In this document: piece by piece, positions 8,779 through 17,354 of the stretch
Position numbering within the stretch: position 1 is the stretch's first letter
How the letters are laid out: each line of letters starts with the position of its first letter
Assembly: GCF_001428805.1 (NCBI RefSeq)
Contig: NZ_LMIS01000001.1
Span: 2,486,451-2,550,450 of the forward strand
Source: Aeromicrobium sp. Root236
GTDB lineage: Bacteria > Actinomycetota > Actinomycetes > Propionibacteriales > Nocardioidaceae
DNA: 64,000 nt
Reading direction: 5' to 3'
The notes under the pieces: generated by a model
Seen by the model: only the letters and a program-made list of their open reading frames with translations
Told to the model about the DNA's origin: nothing
Databases searched by the model: none
Made by a program: the position numbers and the translations under genes

Positions 8779-10164
8779 ATGACTTCGCAAAGCGTCGCCA
8801 CCGCGGCATACCTCGTCGCGGCGTTGCTGTTCATCCTCAGCCTCGCCGGACTGTCCAAGCACGAGTCGTCCCGTCAGGGCGTGCTCTACGGCATCGTCGG
8901 CATGGCGATCGCGCTCGTCGCGACGTTCATCGTCGTGGCGGACGTGTCGGACGCGACCGGCATCGTCCTGCTGCTGATCGCCGTGGCCATCGGCGCGGTG
9001 ATCGGCCTGTGGCGCGCCCGCGTCGTCGAGATGACCGGCATGCCCGAGCTGATCGCGCTGCTGCACTCGTTCGTCGGTCTCGCCGCGGTGCTCGTGGGGT
9101 GGAACGGCCACCTCGAGGACAGCCACCTCACCGGGTCGCTGGAGGACATCCACAACGCCGAGGTGTTCGTCGGTGTCTTCATCGGCGCCGTCACGTTCAC
9201 CGGCTCGATCGTCGCGTTCCTCAAGCTGTCGGCGCGCATCAAGTCGAGCCCGCTGATGCTGCCCGGCAAGAACTACCTCAACATCGGCGCCCTGGTCGCC
9301 TTCGCGGCGCTGACGATCTGGTTCGTCATCGATCCGAACATCGGGCTCCTCATCGCGGTCACGATCGTCGCGCTGGCCCTCGGCTGGCACCTCGTCGCGT
9401 CGATCGGTGGCGGCGACATGCCGGTCGTGGTGTCGATGCTCAACTCGTACTCGGGATGGGCGGCTGCGGCGTCGGGCTTCCTGCTCGACAACAACGCGTT
9501 GATCGTCACGGGTGCGCTGGTCGGCTCGTCGGGTGCCTACCTGTCGTACATCATGTGCCAGGCGATGAACCGCTCGTTCATCTCGGTCATCGCCGGCGGC
9601 TTCGGCATGGAGGCCGCAGCGGCCGACGACACGGACTACGGCGACTACCGCGAGATCAACGCTGCCGACACCGCCGAGCTGCTCAAGAACGCCTCGTCAG
9701 TGATCATCACGCCCGGTTACGGCATGGCCGTGGCGCAGGCCCAGTACCCGGTCGCCGACCTGGTCAAGAAGCTCCGCGAACGCGACATCGACGTGCGCTT
9801 CGGCATCCACCCGGTCGCCGGCCGCCTGCCCGGCCACATGAACGTGCTGCTGGCCGAGGCCAAGGTGCCGTACGACATCGCGCTCGAGATGGACGAGATC
9901 AACGACGACTTCGACGGCACGTCGGTCGTGCTGGTGATCGGCGCCAACGACACGGTCAACCCGGCCGCGACCGAGGACCCGGGCAGCCCCATCGCCGGCA
10001 TGCCGGTGCTGCGCGTGTGGGAGGCCGACAACGTCGTGGTGTTCAAGCGGTCGATGGCCGCGGGCTATGCCGGTGTGCAGAACCCGCTGTTCTTCCGCGA
10101 CAACGCCCAGATGCTGTTCGGCGACGCCAAGGAGCGGGTCGAGGACATCCTCCGCGAGCTCTGA
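8779..10164 (+). CDS. pntB: NAD(P) transhydrogenase subunit beta
   Basis: A 461-residue partner of PntA. The N-terminal half (about 5-260) carries eight or nine membrane segments forming the proton channel. The C-terminal NADP-binding domain III contains [16 protein letters not shown] near residue 305, the [20 protein letters not shown] motif near 341 and the [14 protein letters not shown] nucleotide loop near 384. Length equals the family norm. It is co-transcribed with pntA and followed by a small membrane peptide. Confidence 0.95.
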   Translation: MTSQSVATAAYLVAALLFILSLAGLSKHESSRQGVLYGIVGMAIALVATFIVVADVSDATGIVLLLIAVAIGAVIGLWRARVVEMTGMPELIALLHSFVGLAAVLVGWNGHLEDSHLTGSLEDIHNAEVFVGVFIGAVTFTGSIVAFLKLSARIKSSPLMLPGKNYLNIGALVAFAALTIWFVIDPNIGLLIAVTIVALALGWHLVASIGGGDMPVVVSMLNSYSGWAAAASGFLLDNNALIVTGALVGSSGAYLSYIMCQAMNRSFISVIAGGFGMEAAAADDTDYGDYREINAADTAELLKNASSVIITPGYGMAVAQAQYPVADLVKKLRERDIDVRFGIHPVAGRLPGHMNVLLAEAKVPYDIALEMDEINDDFDGTSVVLVIGANDTVNPAATEDPGSPIAGMPVLRVWEADNVVVFKRSMAAGYAGVQNPLFFRDNAQMLFGDAKERVEDILREL

Positions 10165-10225
10165 GCCGGCGTGACGCCTTCAGGCGCCATTCGTTGTTGA
10201 TGTCGAACGATCCTTTGGAGGACCG

Positions 10226-10345
10226 ATGGACAAGCCTGAGTACGACCGGCCGGACGACAAGGAGTCGACGGGCAGCAAGGCCATCATCTTCGTGGTCCTG
10301 GCGCTCGTCATCATCGCGATCTACTACTTCGGCATCTACCGCTGA
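10226..10345 (+). CDS. 39-residue single-pass membrane peptide
   Basis: Starts with ATG at 10226 preceded by TTGGAGGA at a good distance. It encodes a charged N-terminus (about 18 residues rich in D, K and E) followed by a single hydrophobic helix of roughly 18 residues ending FGIYR at the stop. The codon use (GC-rich third positions) and a strong ribosome binding site support real translation. It lies 61 bp after pntB and might belong to the transhydrogenase operon. I do not recognise a family. Confidence 0.65.
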   Translation: MDKPEYDRPDDKESTGSKAIIFVVLALVIIAIYYFGIYR

Positions 10346-10450
10346 CTCAGCCCACGAACAGCTGGGCGTGAGCGCCGGTCCTTGAGCTTGTCGAAAGGAC
10401 GTTCGCGCGCCTTACTCGCAGAGCTCGTGGGGGACCCCAGCTGAGCGCGC
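10346..10450. repeat. Repeat-filled intergenic region between the small peptide and upp
   Basis: Contains a copy of the interspersed repeat at 10378-10400 with GTCCTT/AAGGAC arms around TTGAGCTTGTCGAA, a hairpin TGGGG-GA-CCCCA at 10428-10439 and the palindrome CTGAGCGCGCTCAG at 10441-10454. The 12-mer CTCAGCCCACGA occurs at 10346-10357 and again at 10450-10461, where it covers the last codons and stop of upp. The hairpins probably terminate upp and the facing transcript. Confidence 0.6.
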
Positions 10451-11092
10451 TCAGCCCACGACGCCGTACAGGCGGTCGCCGGCGTCGCCCAGGCCCGGCA
10501 CGATGTAGCCGAGGTCGTTGAGCTTCTCGTCGAGGCCGGCGGTCACGAGCGTCACCGGGACGTTGATCGCCGAGAGCTCTGACTCCAGCCGTGCGATGCC
10601 CTCCGGCGCCGCCAGCAGGGTGATCGCCGTGATGTGGTCCGCCCCGCGCTTGACCAGGAAGTCGATCGCGGCGGCGAGCGTACCGCCGGTCGCGAGCATC
10701 GGGTCGAGGACGTAGCACTGGCGGCCCGTGAGGTCGTCGGGGAGCCGTTCGGCGTACGTGACGGCCTCGAGCGTCTCTTCGTTCCGCACCATGCCGAGGA
10801 AGCCGACCTCGGCCGTCGGCAGCAGGCGCTGCATGCCCTCGAGCATGCCCAGCCCGGCCCGGAGGATCGGCACGACGAGCGGCGGCGGGTCCGAAAGGCG
10901 TACGCCCTTGGCCGGCGCGACGGGCGTCACGACGTCGACCGTCTCGACCCTCACGTCGCGCGTCGCCTCGTACGCGAGCAGCGTCACGAGCTCGTCGGCG
11001 AGGCGCCGGAACGTCGGGGAGTCGGTCCTCTCGTCGCGGAGCACCGTCAGCTTGTGCGAGATCAACGGGTGGTCGGCGACGTGTACCTGCAT
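10451..11092 (-). CDS. upp: Uracil phosphoribosyltransferase
   Basis: A 213-residue cytoplasmic enzyme of pyrimidine salvage that makes UMP from uracil and PRPP. The PRPP-binding loop [14 protein letters not shown] lies near residue 127, [13 protein letters not shown] near 74, and the C-terminal uracil-binding region [15 protein letters not shown] ends the protein. Length and motif spacing are those of Upp. The gene is monocistronic and divergent from the TadA-associated gene. Confidence 0.96.
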   Translation of the reverse strand: MQVHVADHPLISHKLTVLRDERTDSPTFRRLADELVTLLAYEATRDVRVETVDVVTPVAPAKGVRLSDPPPLVVPILRAGLGMLEGMQRLLPTAEVGFLGMVRNEETLEAVTYAERLPDDLTGRQCYVLDPMLATGGTLAAAIDFLVKRGADHITAITLLAAPEGIARLESELSAINVPVTLVTAGLDEKLNDLGYIVPGLGDAGDRLYGVVG

Positions 11093-11165
11093 GTCAGCAG
11101 ACTAGCGGTGCCCACGGGACGTCTGTCACCATCGCAGTGGAGCCCGTCCGACAGGAGGTGCGCGC

Positions 11166-11633
11166 ATGGCCGAAGACGATGTCGACTTCGCCGTTGCCGC
11201 CTACCGCGACGAGGGCGAGTGGCAGGTCGTCGAGCTCAAGCGGAGCCTCGGCGAGGACGTCGAGGAGCTCAGCCTCGCGCTGGCGCGATTCCCGTCGGAC
11301 GTGGGGGTGCTGGGGCTCGTGTCGATGGACGACGACTTCTTCGTCATCCTGCGCCGATCAGGCACCCAGGTGCGGGCGATGCTGTCTGACATCACGGCGG
11401 TGACGGACTGGCCGCTCGCAGTCGGCGTGGCCGACCTGCTCGACCTGCCCAACCCGGATGACGACGACGAGCCGCAGGCCGGCGGTGACCTCGAGCTCCT
11501 GAGCGACCTCGGCATGCCGGCCCTCGACCTGGGCGTGCTGTGCGACGACGACGACCTCTATCCCGAGGACATCCTGCGTGACGTCGCCGACCGGCTCGGG
11601 TTCGGCGATGCGTTCGAGGCCGTCATCGGGTGA
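11166..11633 (+). CDS. tRNA adenosine deaminase-associated protein
   Basis: A 155-residue acidic protein of the family that lies directly upstream of tadA in actinobacteria. It has an N-terminal FAVAAYRDEGEWQVVEL strand-rich region and long acidic runs (PDDDDEP near residue 97, CDDDDLYPED near 122). Function is unknown; the name reflects gene neighbourhood. It overlaps tadA by four bases (GTGA), so the two are co-translated. No catalytic motif is visible. Confidence 0.8.
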   Translation: MAEDDVDFAVAAYRDEGEWQVVELKRSLGEDVEELSLALARFPSDVGVLGLVSMDDDFFVILRRSGTQVRAMLSDITAVTDWPLAVGVADLLDLPNPDDDDEPQAGGDLELLSDLGMPALDLGVLCDDDDLYPEDILRDVADRLGFGDAFEAVIG

Positions 11634-12085
11634 CGTACGAACACGAGATGGCGCAGGCGCTGATCCTGGCCGAGTCGGCACTCGCCGACGATGACGTCCC
11701 CGTCGGCGCGATCGTCCTGGATCCGGCCGGCGCGATCATCGGACGGGGCCGCAACACGCGCGAGCGTGACGGCGACCCGACGGGCCATGCCGAGATCGTG
11801 GCGATCCGCGAGGCCGCCGCCGCCCGTGGGGAGTGGCGGCTCGAAGGATGCACCTTGGTCGTGACGCTCGAGCCGTGCACGATGTGTGCGGGTGCGATCG
11901 TGTCGGCTCGTCTTGAAAGACTGGTGTTCGGCGCGTTCGACGACAAGGCCGGAGCGGTGGGCTCGCTCTGGGACGTCGTACGCGATCGCCGCCTCAACCA
12001 TCGCCCGCAGGTCGTCAGCGGGGTGCTCGCCGAGCAGTCCACGGCGATGCTCCAGCAGTTCTTCGCGAGTCATCGGAAGGGATGA
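11630..12085 (+). CDS. tadA: tRNA-specific adenosine deaminase
   Basis: A 151-residue zinc deaminase converting A34 to inosine in the anticodon of tRNA-Arg(ACG). The zinc ligands and proton shuttle are visible as HAE (H53, E55) and PCTMC (C83, C86). The ADDDVPVGAIV segment near 20 and the C-terminal helix typical of TadA are present. It starts with GTG overlapping the preceding gene's stop. Downstream, a GNAT gene begins in its stop codon context. Confidence 0.92.
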   Translation: MTYEHEMAQALILAESALADDDVPVGAIVLDPAGAIIGRGRNTRERDGDPTGHAEIVAIREAAAARGEWRLEGCTLVVTLEPCTMCAGAIVSARLERLVFGAFDDKAGAVGSLWDVVRDRRLNHRPQVVSGVLAEQSTAMLQQFFASHRKG

Positions 12086-12151
12086 GCAGCAATCAGCTTC
12101 ACGATCGAGGAGATCCAGATCCCGGAGACGATCGAGGGCACGGGTTGGGAG

Positions 12152-13192
12152 GTGTTCGAGGAGTACGTCACCGTGCGCAACGCGGTCGAGTCCCACACGA
12201 TGGGCACCGATCTGTTCGACATGTCGCTGGCCGACATCTGGTCGGAGTACCGCGACAACCCGCACCGCACCCGGCGGCACTTCGCGGTCTGGCAGGACGG
12301 CGCGATCATCGGCCACGGGATCGTCACGCTGCGCCCCACCCAGCCGGAGACGGGGTCGCACCTGATGGCCGACATCCTGCCGGAGCATCGCCGCAAGGGC
12401 ATCGGATCGGCGTTGTACGAGGTGGTCGAGCGGGCCGCGCTTGAGGCGGGAGCGCCGGTGCTCAAGGTCAACGTGCCTCACGTCGCCACCGCCGGCGGTG
12501 CGCGGGTGGCCTCGGCGACAGGTTTCGGTGACGTGCCGGCTGACGACGACGGCGTACGGTTCCTGCTCTCCCGCGGCTATGCGCTCGAGCAGATCAGCCG
12601 CATCAGCCTGCTCGACACGGCCGGCCTCGCCGAGCGCATGCGCCCGCTGGGTGAGGCGGCTGCCGAGGCTGCGGGTGACGACTACCGGGTCATCTCCTGG
12701 GTCGGGCCCACGCCGGAGCGCTGGACCGGTGACCTCGCCGAGCTGCGTACGCGCATGAGCACCGACGCCCCGTCGGCCGGGCTCGTGATGACGGTCGACG
12801 AGTGGGATGTCGACCGCGTACGCGACCACGACGCCAGGATCGCCGAGAGCGGAAGGACGATGCTGACCTCGGCGGCCGAGCACGTACCGTCGGGGTCGTT
12901 GGTCGCGTTCTCGGAGCTGATCCTGTCCGAGGGCAAGCCGATCGCCACGCAGGAGGACACGTTGGTGCTGCGCGACCACCGTGGCCACCGCCTCGGCATG
13001 CTGGTCAAGATCGCGGCGGCCGACCTGTTGCTCGAGCACGCGCCCGAGCGCGAGGCGATCGTCACGTGGAACGCCGAGGAGAACCGGCCCATGCTCGACG
13101 TCAACGAGGCGATGGGGTTCCGGGCGATCGGCTACGAGGGTGGCTGGCAGAAGCGGGTCCTTTCGACAAGCTCAAGGAGCCCAGGGGAATAG
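12152..13192 (+). CDS. Two-domain GNAT acetyltransferase, 5' end uncertain
   Basis: A GNAT-fold protein of about 346 residues from the GTG at 12152. The first GNAT domain (about 1-160) has HLMADILPEHRRKGIGSALYE, with the acetyl-CoA pyrophosphate loop RRKGIGSA. A second, degenerate GNAT domain (about 185-340) ends in MLDVNEAMGFRAIGYE. The frame is open and protein-like back to 12086 (ISFTIEEIQIPE...) but offers no ATG, GTG or TTG before 12152. An ATG at 12082 overlapping the tadA stop is one base out of frame. The C-terminus (KRVLSTSSRSPGE) is encoded by an interspersed repeat. Confidence 0.72.
   Translation: MFEEYVTVRNAVESHTMGTDLFDMSLADIWSEYRDNPHRTRRHFAVWQDGAIIGHGIVTLRPTQPETGSHLMADILPEHRRKGIGSALYEVVERAALEAGAPVLKVNVPHVATAGGARVASATGFGDVPADDDGVRFLLSRGYALEQISRISLLDTAGLAERMRPLGEAAAEAAGDDYRVISWVGPTPERWTGDLAELRTRMSTDAPSAGLVMTVDEWDVDRVRDHDARIAESGRTMLTSAAEHVPSGSLVAFSELILSEGKPIATQEDTLVLRDHRGHRLGMLVKIAAADLLLEHAPEREAIVTWNAEENRPMLDVNEAMGFRAIGYEGGWQKRVLSTSSRSPGE
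13157..13178 (-). repeat. Interspersed repeat at the 3' end of the GNAT gene
   Basis: Reverse-complement copy of the TTGAGCTTGTCGAAAGGA family, here read as the last codons of the GNAT gene. The stop codon lies just beyond it, suggesting the repeat replaced or extended the original C-terminus. Confidence 0.7.
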
Positions 13193-13208
13193 CGGCTGTG
13201 CTAATCTA

Positions 13209-13222
13209 GTTGAACATTCAAC
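13209..13222. promoter_or_regulatory. Palindromic operator upstream of the flavin monooxygenase gene
   Basis: GTTGAACATTCAAC is a perfect 6+2+6 dyad, 36 bases before the start codon, immediately after a possible -10 element TAATCT at 13202-13207. Sequence type and placement fit a MarR-family repressor site. The regulator is not in the window. Confidence 0.55.
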
Positions 13223-13257
13223 AAGGCCATGGGATGGTCTTGGCGAAGGAGAAGCAG

Positions 13258-14394
13258 ATGACCAGCATGCAGTTCGGACTCTTCACGGTCGGTGACGTCA
13301 CTCCCGACCCGGTGAACCAGACGACCCAGACCGAGCACGAGCGCATCAAGAACACGATCACGATCGCCAAGAAGGCCGAGGAGATCGGCCTGGACGTGTT
13401 CGCGACCGGCGAGCACCACAACCCGCCGTTCGTGCCGTCCTCACCGACCACGACGCTCGCCTACATCGCGGCGCAGACCGAGAAGCTCATCCTCTCGACC
13501 TCGACGACCCTGATCACCACGAACGACCCGGTCAAGCTCGCCGAGGACTACGCGACGCTCCAGCACCTGGCCGACGGCCGCATGGACCTGATGCTCGGCC
13601 GCGGCAACACCGCACCGGTCTACCCGTGGTTCGGCTATGACGGAAGCAAGGCGGTCGAGCTGACGATCGAGCACTATCAGCTGCTGCGTCGCCTCTGGGA
13701 CGAGGAGGTCGTCGACTGGGAGGGCCAGTTCCGCACGCCGCTGCAGGGCTTCACCGCGACGCCGCGGCCCCTCGACGGGGTGCCGCCGTTCGTGTGGCAC
13801 GGCAGCATCCGTACGCCCGAGGTGGCCGAGCTCGCCGCGTTCTACGGCGACGGCTACTTCGCCAACAACATCTTCTGGCCCAAGGAGCACTACATCCGGC
13901 TGATCAACTTCTACCGGCAGCGCTACCAGCACTACGGCCACGGCGAGCCGGAGCAGGCGATCGTCGGGCTCGGCGGCCAGTTCTTCATCCGCAAGAACAG
14001 CCAGGACGCCGTACGCGAGTTCCGCCCCTACTTCGACAACGCCCCGGTGTACGGCCACGGCCCGTCGCTCGAGGACTTCACGGCGCAGACGCCGCTGACG
14101 GTGGGCAGCCCGCAGGAGTTCGTCGAGAAGACCCTGACGTTCGCGGACTACTTCGGCGACTACCAGCGTCAGCTGTTCCTCGTCGACCACGCCGGCCTGC
14201 CGATCAAGATCGTCCTCGAGCAGCTCGACCTGCTGGGTGAGGTGCTGCCGACCCTGCGCGCCGAGTTCGACGCGCGCCGGCCGGCGAACGTACCGGACGC
14301 CCCGACGCACGCGGCTCGCGTCGCGGCCCGGAATGCGGCGACCGGTTCGCTGGTTGAGCCTGTCGAAGCCACCACTGAAGAGGTGAACGCATGA
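13258..14394 (+). CDS. LLM-class flavin-dependent oxidoreductase
   Basis: A 378-residue bacterial luciferase-like monooxygenase using reduced FMN. Motifs include EEIGLDVFATGEHHNPPF near residue 41, STTLITTNDPVKLAEDYATLQ near 82 and HLADGRMDLMLGRGN near 104. I took the ATG at 13258, which has GAAGGAG at the right distance; the longer frame from 13210 runs across the operator. It resembles the CE1758-type family that pairs with a CE1759-type FMN reductase, which is the next gene (ATGA overlap). The C-terminal tail (SLVEPVEATTEE) is encoded by an interspersed repeat. Its substrate is unknown. Confidence 0.85.
   Translation: MTSMQFGLFTVGDVTPDPVNQTTQTEHERIKNTITIAKKAEEIGLDVFATGEHHNPPFVPSSPTTTLAYIAAQTEKLILSTSTTLITTNDPVKLAEDYATLQHLADGRMDLMLGRGNTAPVYPWFGYDGSKAVELTIEHYQLLRRLWDEEVVDWEGQFRTPLQGFTATPRPLDGVPPFVWHGSIRTPEVAELAAFYGDGYFANNIFWPKEHYIRLINFYRQRYQHYGHGEPEQAIVGLGGQFFIRKNSQDAVREFRPYFDNAPVYGHGPSLEDFTAQTPLTVGSPQEFVEKTLTFADYFGDYQRQLFLVDHAGLPIKIVLEQLDLLGEVLPTLRAEFDARRPANVPDAPTHAARVAARNAATGSLVEPVEATTEEVNA
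14352..14370 (+). repeat. Interspersed repeat at the 3' end of the flavin monooxygenase gene
   Basis: GGTTGAGCCTGTCGAAGCC, a copy of the interspersed repeat family, read in frame shortly before the stop codon and the coupled start of the FMN reductase gene. Confidence 0.7.
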
Positions 14395-14990
14395 CCAGGA
14401 TCGTGGCCATCTCAGCCGGACTGAGCGACCCGTCGACGACGCGCATGCTCGCCGACCGGCTGGCCGAGTCCGTGCAGCGGCAGTCCGGCGACGTGTCGGT
14501 GGAGGTCGTGTCCCTGCGTGAGCTCGCGCACGAGATCACCGACGCGACGCTCACCGGGTTTGCGCCGCCGCGCCTGCAGGACGCGATCGACAAGGTCGTC
14601 GCGGCCGACGGCCTGATCGCGGTCACGCCGATCTTCAAGGCGTCCTATCCCGGGCTGTTCAAGTCGTTCGTCGACGTGCTCGAGGCCGACGCCCTGATCG
14701 GCAAGCCCGTCCTGCTCGCCGCGACCGGCGGCACCGCCCGCCACTCGCTGGCGATCGACCACGCGCTGCGGCCGCTGTTCGCCTACCTGCAGGCCCTGAT
14801 CGTGCCGACGGGCGTGTTCGCCTCGCCGTACGACTGGGGCACGGATGGCACGAACGCGCTGGGTCAGCGCATCGACCGGGCCGCCGGAGAGCTGGTGAGC
14901 CTGCTCAAGGGCGCCGGCACCGGTCGCGGTCCGTCGGACGACATTGACCTGTTCAGCGACACGTTCCTGTCGATCTCCCAGCCCCGCTGA
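14391..14990 (+). CDS. NADPH-dependent FMN reductase
   Basis: A 199-residue flavodoxin-like FMN reductase of the CE1759 type. It begins VAISAGLSDPSTTRMLADRL (phosphate-binding loop), has VTPIFKASYPGLFKSFVDVL near residue 77 and LAATGGTARHSLAID near 107. It overlaps the upstream monooxygenase by four bases and most likely supplies it with reduced FMN. Its stop codon directly abuts that of the convergent methyltransferase gene with no intervening base. Confidence 0.85.
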   Translation: MTRIVAISAGLSDPSTTRMLADRLAESVQRQSGDVSVEVVSLRELAHEITDATLTGFAPPRLQDAIDKVVAADGLIAVTPIFKASYPGLFKSFVDVLEADALIGKPVLLAATGGTARHSLAIDHALRPLFAYLQALIVPTGVFASPYDWGTDGTNALGQRIDRAAGELVSLLKGAGTGRGPSDDIDLFSDTFLSISQPR

Positions 14991-15644
14991 TCAGTCGCGG
15001 CTGAATTCGGCCGCCCACCGGCTGATGGCCGGATCGTTGGCGTCGACGATGCGCTCGAGCGAACGTACGACCAGGTCCGTGCCGAACGACTCGACCTCGG
15101 CGCGATCCAACGGCCACGGCGGCCCGTCGGTCTCCTCGCCGTCGTCGCGTGCCGCCGCCATGACGAACAGCGTGCCGCCGGGCGCGACGAGACTGCGTAC
15201 GCCGGAGATCGCCGCAGGGCGGAGGTCGATGGGCAGGGCCTGCACGTTCATGCTCTCGACGACGAGGTCGAACGCTCCGCTCCACTCGTCGGGCAGGGCC
15301 AACAGGTCGGCGACGCGATAGTCGACCGGCGATCCGGCATGTCGCTGCCGGGCCTCACCGATCGCCGTCGGCGAGATGTCGAAGCCCGTGGTGCGATAGC
15401 CGTGCCGCGCGATCAGCTCGGCGTCCCGGCCGTAGCCACACCCCACGACGACCGCTGACCGGCCCTCGCCGTCGCCGGGACGAGCGGTGATCCACTCCTG
15501 GACGAGCTGCGACGGCGCCTCGCGGTCCCACGGCACGGTGGCCAGCCCGTCGGCGGCCTCCGCGTACAGCTCCTCGAACCACGCCGTGGGCTCGCCCGCC
15601 GACGCGAGCTCTCGGGTGCGGGCGTCGGGATCGCCGGTGCTCAT
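14991..15644 (-). CDS. Class I SAM-dependent methyltransferase (TPMT-like)
   Basis: A 217-residue methyltransferase. The SAM-binding glycine motif [15 protein letters not shown] is near residue 65, followed by [16 protein letters not shown] (acidic ribose-binding residue) and [13 protein letters not shown] near 124. Features resemble the thiopurine methyltransferase-like branch acting on small molecules. It is the last gene of the eight-gene minus-strand operon and its ATG overlaps the dipeptidase stop, so it is co-expressed with the peptide salvage genes. The substrate is unknown. Confidence 0.75.
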   Translation of the reverse strand: MSTGDPDARTRELASAGEPTAWFEELYAEAADGLATVPWDREAPSQLVQEWITARPGDGEGRSAVVVGCGYGRDAELIARHGYRTTGFDISPTAIGEARQRHAGSPVDYRVADLLALPDEWSGAFDLVVESMNVQALPIDLRPAAISGVRSLVAPGGTLFVMAAARDDGEETDGPPWPLDRAEVESFGTDLVVRSLERIVDANDPAISRWAAEFSRD

Positions 15645-16708
15645 CGTGTTCCTTCGGCGGTGGCGTCGAGGACGCGCAGGATGTTGTCACCCATGAGCTT
15701 GGCGAGGTCGACGCTCGACCAGCCGCGCTCGGCGAGCCGGTCGATCAGCAGCGCATGCCCGGTGACGTCGCCCATGCCCTCGGGGAACGTCGCGACGCCG
15801 TCGTAGTCGCTGCCCAGCCCGATGTGGTCGACGCCGGCCACCTCGCGGGCGTGCTCGACGTGGGCGACGACATCGTCGACGGTCGTGCGCGGCGCCGGTG
15901 TCGAGCGGTCACCGAACGACCAGTCGGCCGAGTCCTGGTTCACGAAGTAGGGCACGTACGCCACCATGACGACGCCGCCGTTGCCGGCCAGCCGCTCGAG
16001 GACGTCGTCCGGCACGTTGCGCGGATGGTCGGTGACCGCCTGGCACGAGGAGTGGCTGAAGATCACCGGCGACGTGGTCGCGTCGAGGGCGTCATGCATG
16101 GTCGTCGCCGCGACGTGTGACAGGTCGACCAGCATGCCGAGCCGGTTCATCTCCGCAACGACCTCACGACCGAAGTCGGTCAGCCCGCCGTGCACCGCTT
16201 CGTCGGTGGCCGAGTCGGCCCAGGGGGTGTTGTCGTTGTGGGTCAGGGTCATGTAGCGCACGCCGAGCCGGGCGAAGTCGCGCAGCACGGCGAGCGAACC
16301 GTCGATGCTGTGCCCGCCCTCGGCGCCGAGCAGCGACGCGATGCGCCCGGACCGCCACGCCCGGCGTACATCGTCGCCGCTCCAGGCGTACGCGAGCTCG
16401 TGGGGGTAGCGGGCGATCAGGCGGTGCACGAAGTCGATCTGCTCCAGCGTGTACGTGACGGCGTCCGCGCCCTGCTGCTCGCACGGCGCGTAGACCGACC
16501 AGAACTGTGCGCCGACCCCGCCGCGCCGCAGCCGAGGCAGGTCGGTCTGGTAGACGCCGGTCAGGTCGGTGTCGAGCTCCTCGACGGAGTACGCGCGCTG
16601 GTCACGGGCCTCCCAGGCGAGGTCGTTGTGCCCGTCGACGAGGGGCGCGAGGCTGAGCGCCTCGATCGCGGCGGGTTGCCCGACGAGCACGGAGGAGCGG
16701 TCAGTCAC
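15641..16708 (-). CDS. M19 (renal-type) membrane dipeptidase homologue
   Basis: A zinc dipeptidase of about 355 residues. The metal-binding start DGHNDLAW (about residue 26), the bridging glutamate in [10 protein letters not shown] (about 124), [11 protein letters not shown] near 197, the FSHSSC histidine near 217 and GLGSDYDG near 299 are all M19 hallmarks. I prefer the GTG at 16708, which overlaps the SIS gene stop by eight bases; the longer frame to 16765 would lie inside the SIS gene. No signal peptide is apparent, so it probably hydrolyses imported dipeptides in the cytoplasm, possibly D-amino-acid-containing ones. Confidence 0.85.
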   Translation of the reverse strand: MTDRSSVLVGQPAAIEALSLAPLVDGHNDLAWEARDQRAYSVEELDTDLTGVYQTDLPRLRRGGVGAQFWSVYAPCEQQGADAVTYTLEQIDFVHRLIARYPHELAYAWSGDDVRRAWRSGRIASLLGAEGGHSIDGSLAVLRDFARLGVRYMTLTHNDNTPWADSATDEAVHGGLTDFGREVVAEMNRLGMLVDLSHVAATTMHDALDATTSPVIFSHSSCQAVTDHPRNVPDDVLERLAGNGGVVMVAYVPYFVNQDSADWSFGDRSTPAPRTTVDDVVAHVEHAREVAGVDHIGLGSDYDGVATFPEGMGDVTGHALLIDRLAERGWSSVDLAKLMGDNILRVLDATAEGTR

Positions 16709-17354
16709 GGTAGAGCCCGAGCTCTGACGCGAGGCGCTGGCGTTCGGCGAACCGGCGGTTGGCACCCTTCGCGCTGGCGGTCGACAGCGTCGCCAGGAGG
16801 TCGATGACCATCGCGACGACGGCGGGCGAGACCTCGGGGGTCTCGGGGTGCATGCTCAGGTCCTCGTCGACGTGGGCGTAGCCGGCGGTGTCGTCAGGAC
16901 CGATGACGATCACCTCGGTGGCACGCGCGGCGAGCGGGTTGGTCTCGGAGTCGGTGATCAGCACGAGCGATCCGCCGGCGTCGACGAATGGCAGCGCGGT
17001 GTCGATCGTGTAGCCCCGGAACCGCCGCAGCGACAGCACGATCATGACGTCGCTCGCGCGTACGTCCGACAGGATGTCGAGCGGCCGGACGATCGTGCCG
17101 TCGACGAGGGTGACCTGGGCGAGCGAGTTGCTGAGCTTGGCCGCCAGCAGCGAGGCGTACGTGAAGGACGTCGCTGCGCCGAGCACGAACCGTCGTCGCG
17201 CCCCGGTGATGCGGGCCGCGGCCGCCTCGACCATGGGGTCGTTGAGCGCCCACTCGAGGCCGGCTTCGAACTCCTGGCGGTGCGCGTCGATCAGCCGCGA
17301 CTTGAGAATCGTGGCGGATCGCGGCGCTCGGCTCGTGTCCGGACGTGTGGTCAT
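16701..17354 (-). CDS. SIS-domain protein (RpiR/MurR-like without DNA-binding domain)
   Basis: A 217-residue protein consisting essentially of a sugar isomerase (SIS) fold: [21 protein letters not shown] near residue 53, [19 protein letters not shown] near 100 and [16 protein letters not shown] near 126. RpiR/MurR regulators carry an N-terminal helix-turn-helix of about 75 residues that is absent here, so it is either a stand-alone phosphosugar-binding protein or an isomerase/etherase-like enzyme. It sits between LD-carboxypeptidase and dipeptidase genes, which suggests a muropeptide-derived ligand such as MurNAc-6-phosphate; that is inference. Confidence 0.7.
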   Translation of the reverse strand: MTTRPDTSRAPRSATILKSRLIDAHRQEFEAGLEWALNDPMVEAAAARITGARRRFVLGAATSFTYASLLAAKLSNSLAQVTLVDGTIVRPLDILSDVRASDVMIVLSLRRFRGYTIDTALPFVDAGGSLVLITDSETNPLAARATEVIVIGPDDTAGYAHVDEDLSMHPETPEVSPAVVAMVIDLLATLSTASAKGANRRFAERQRLASELGLYRD

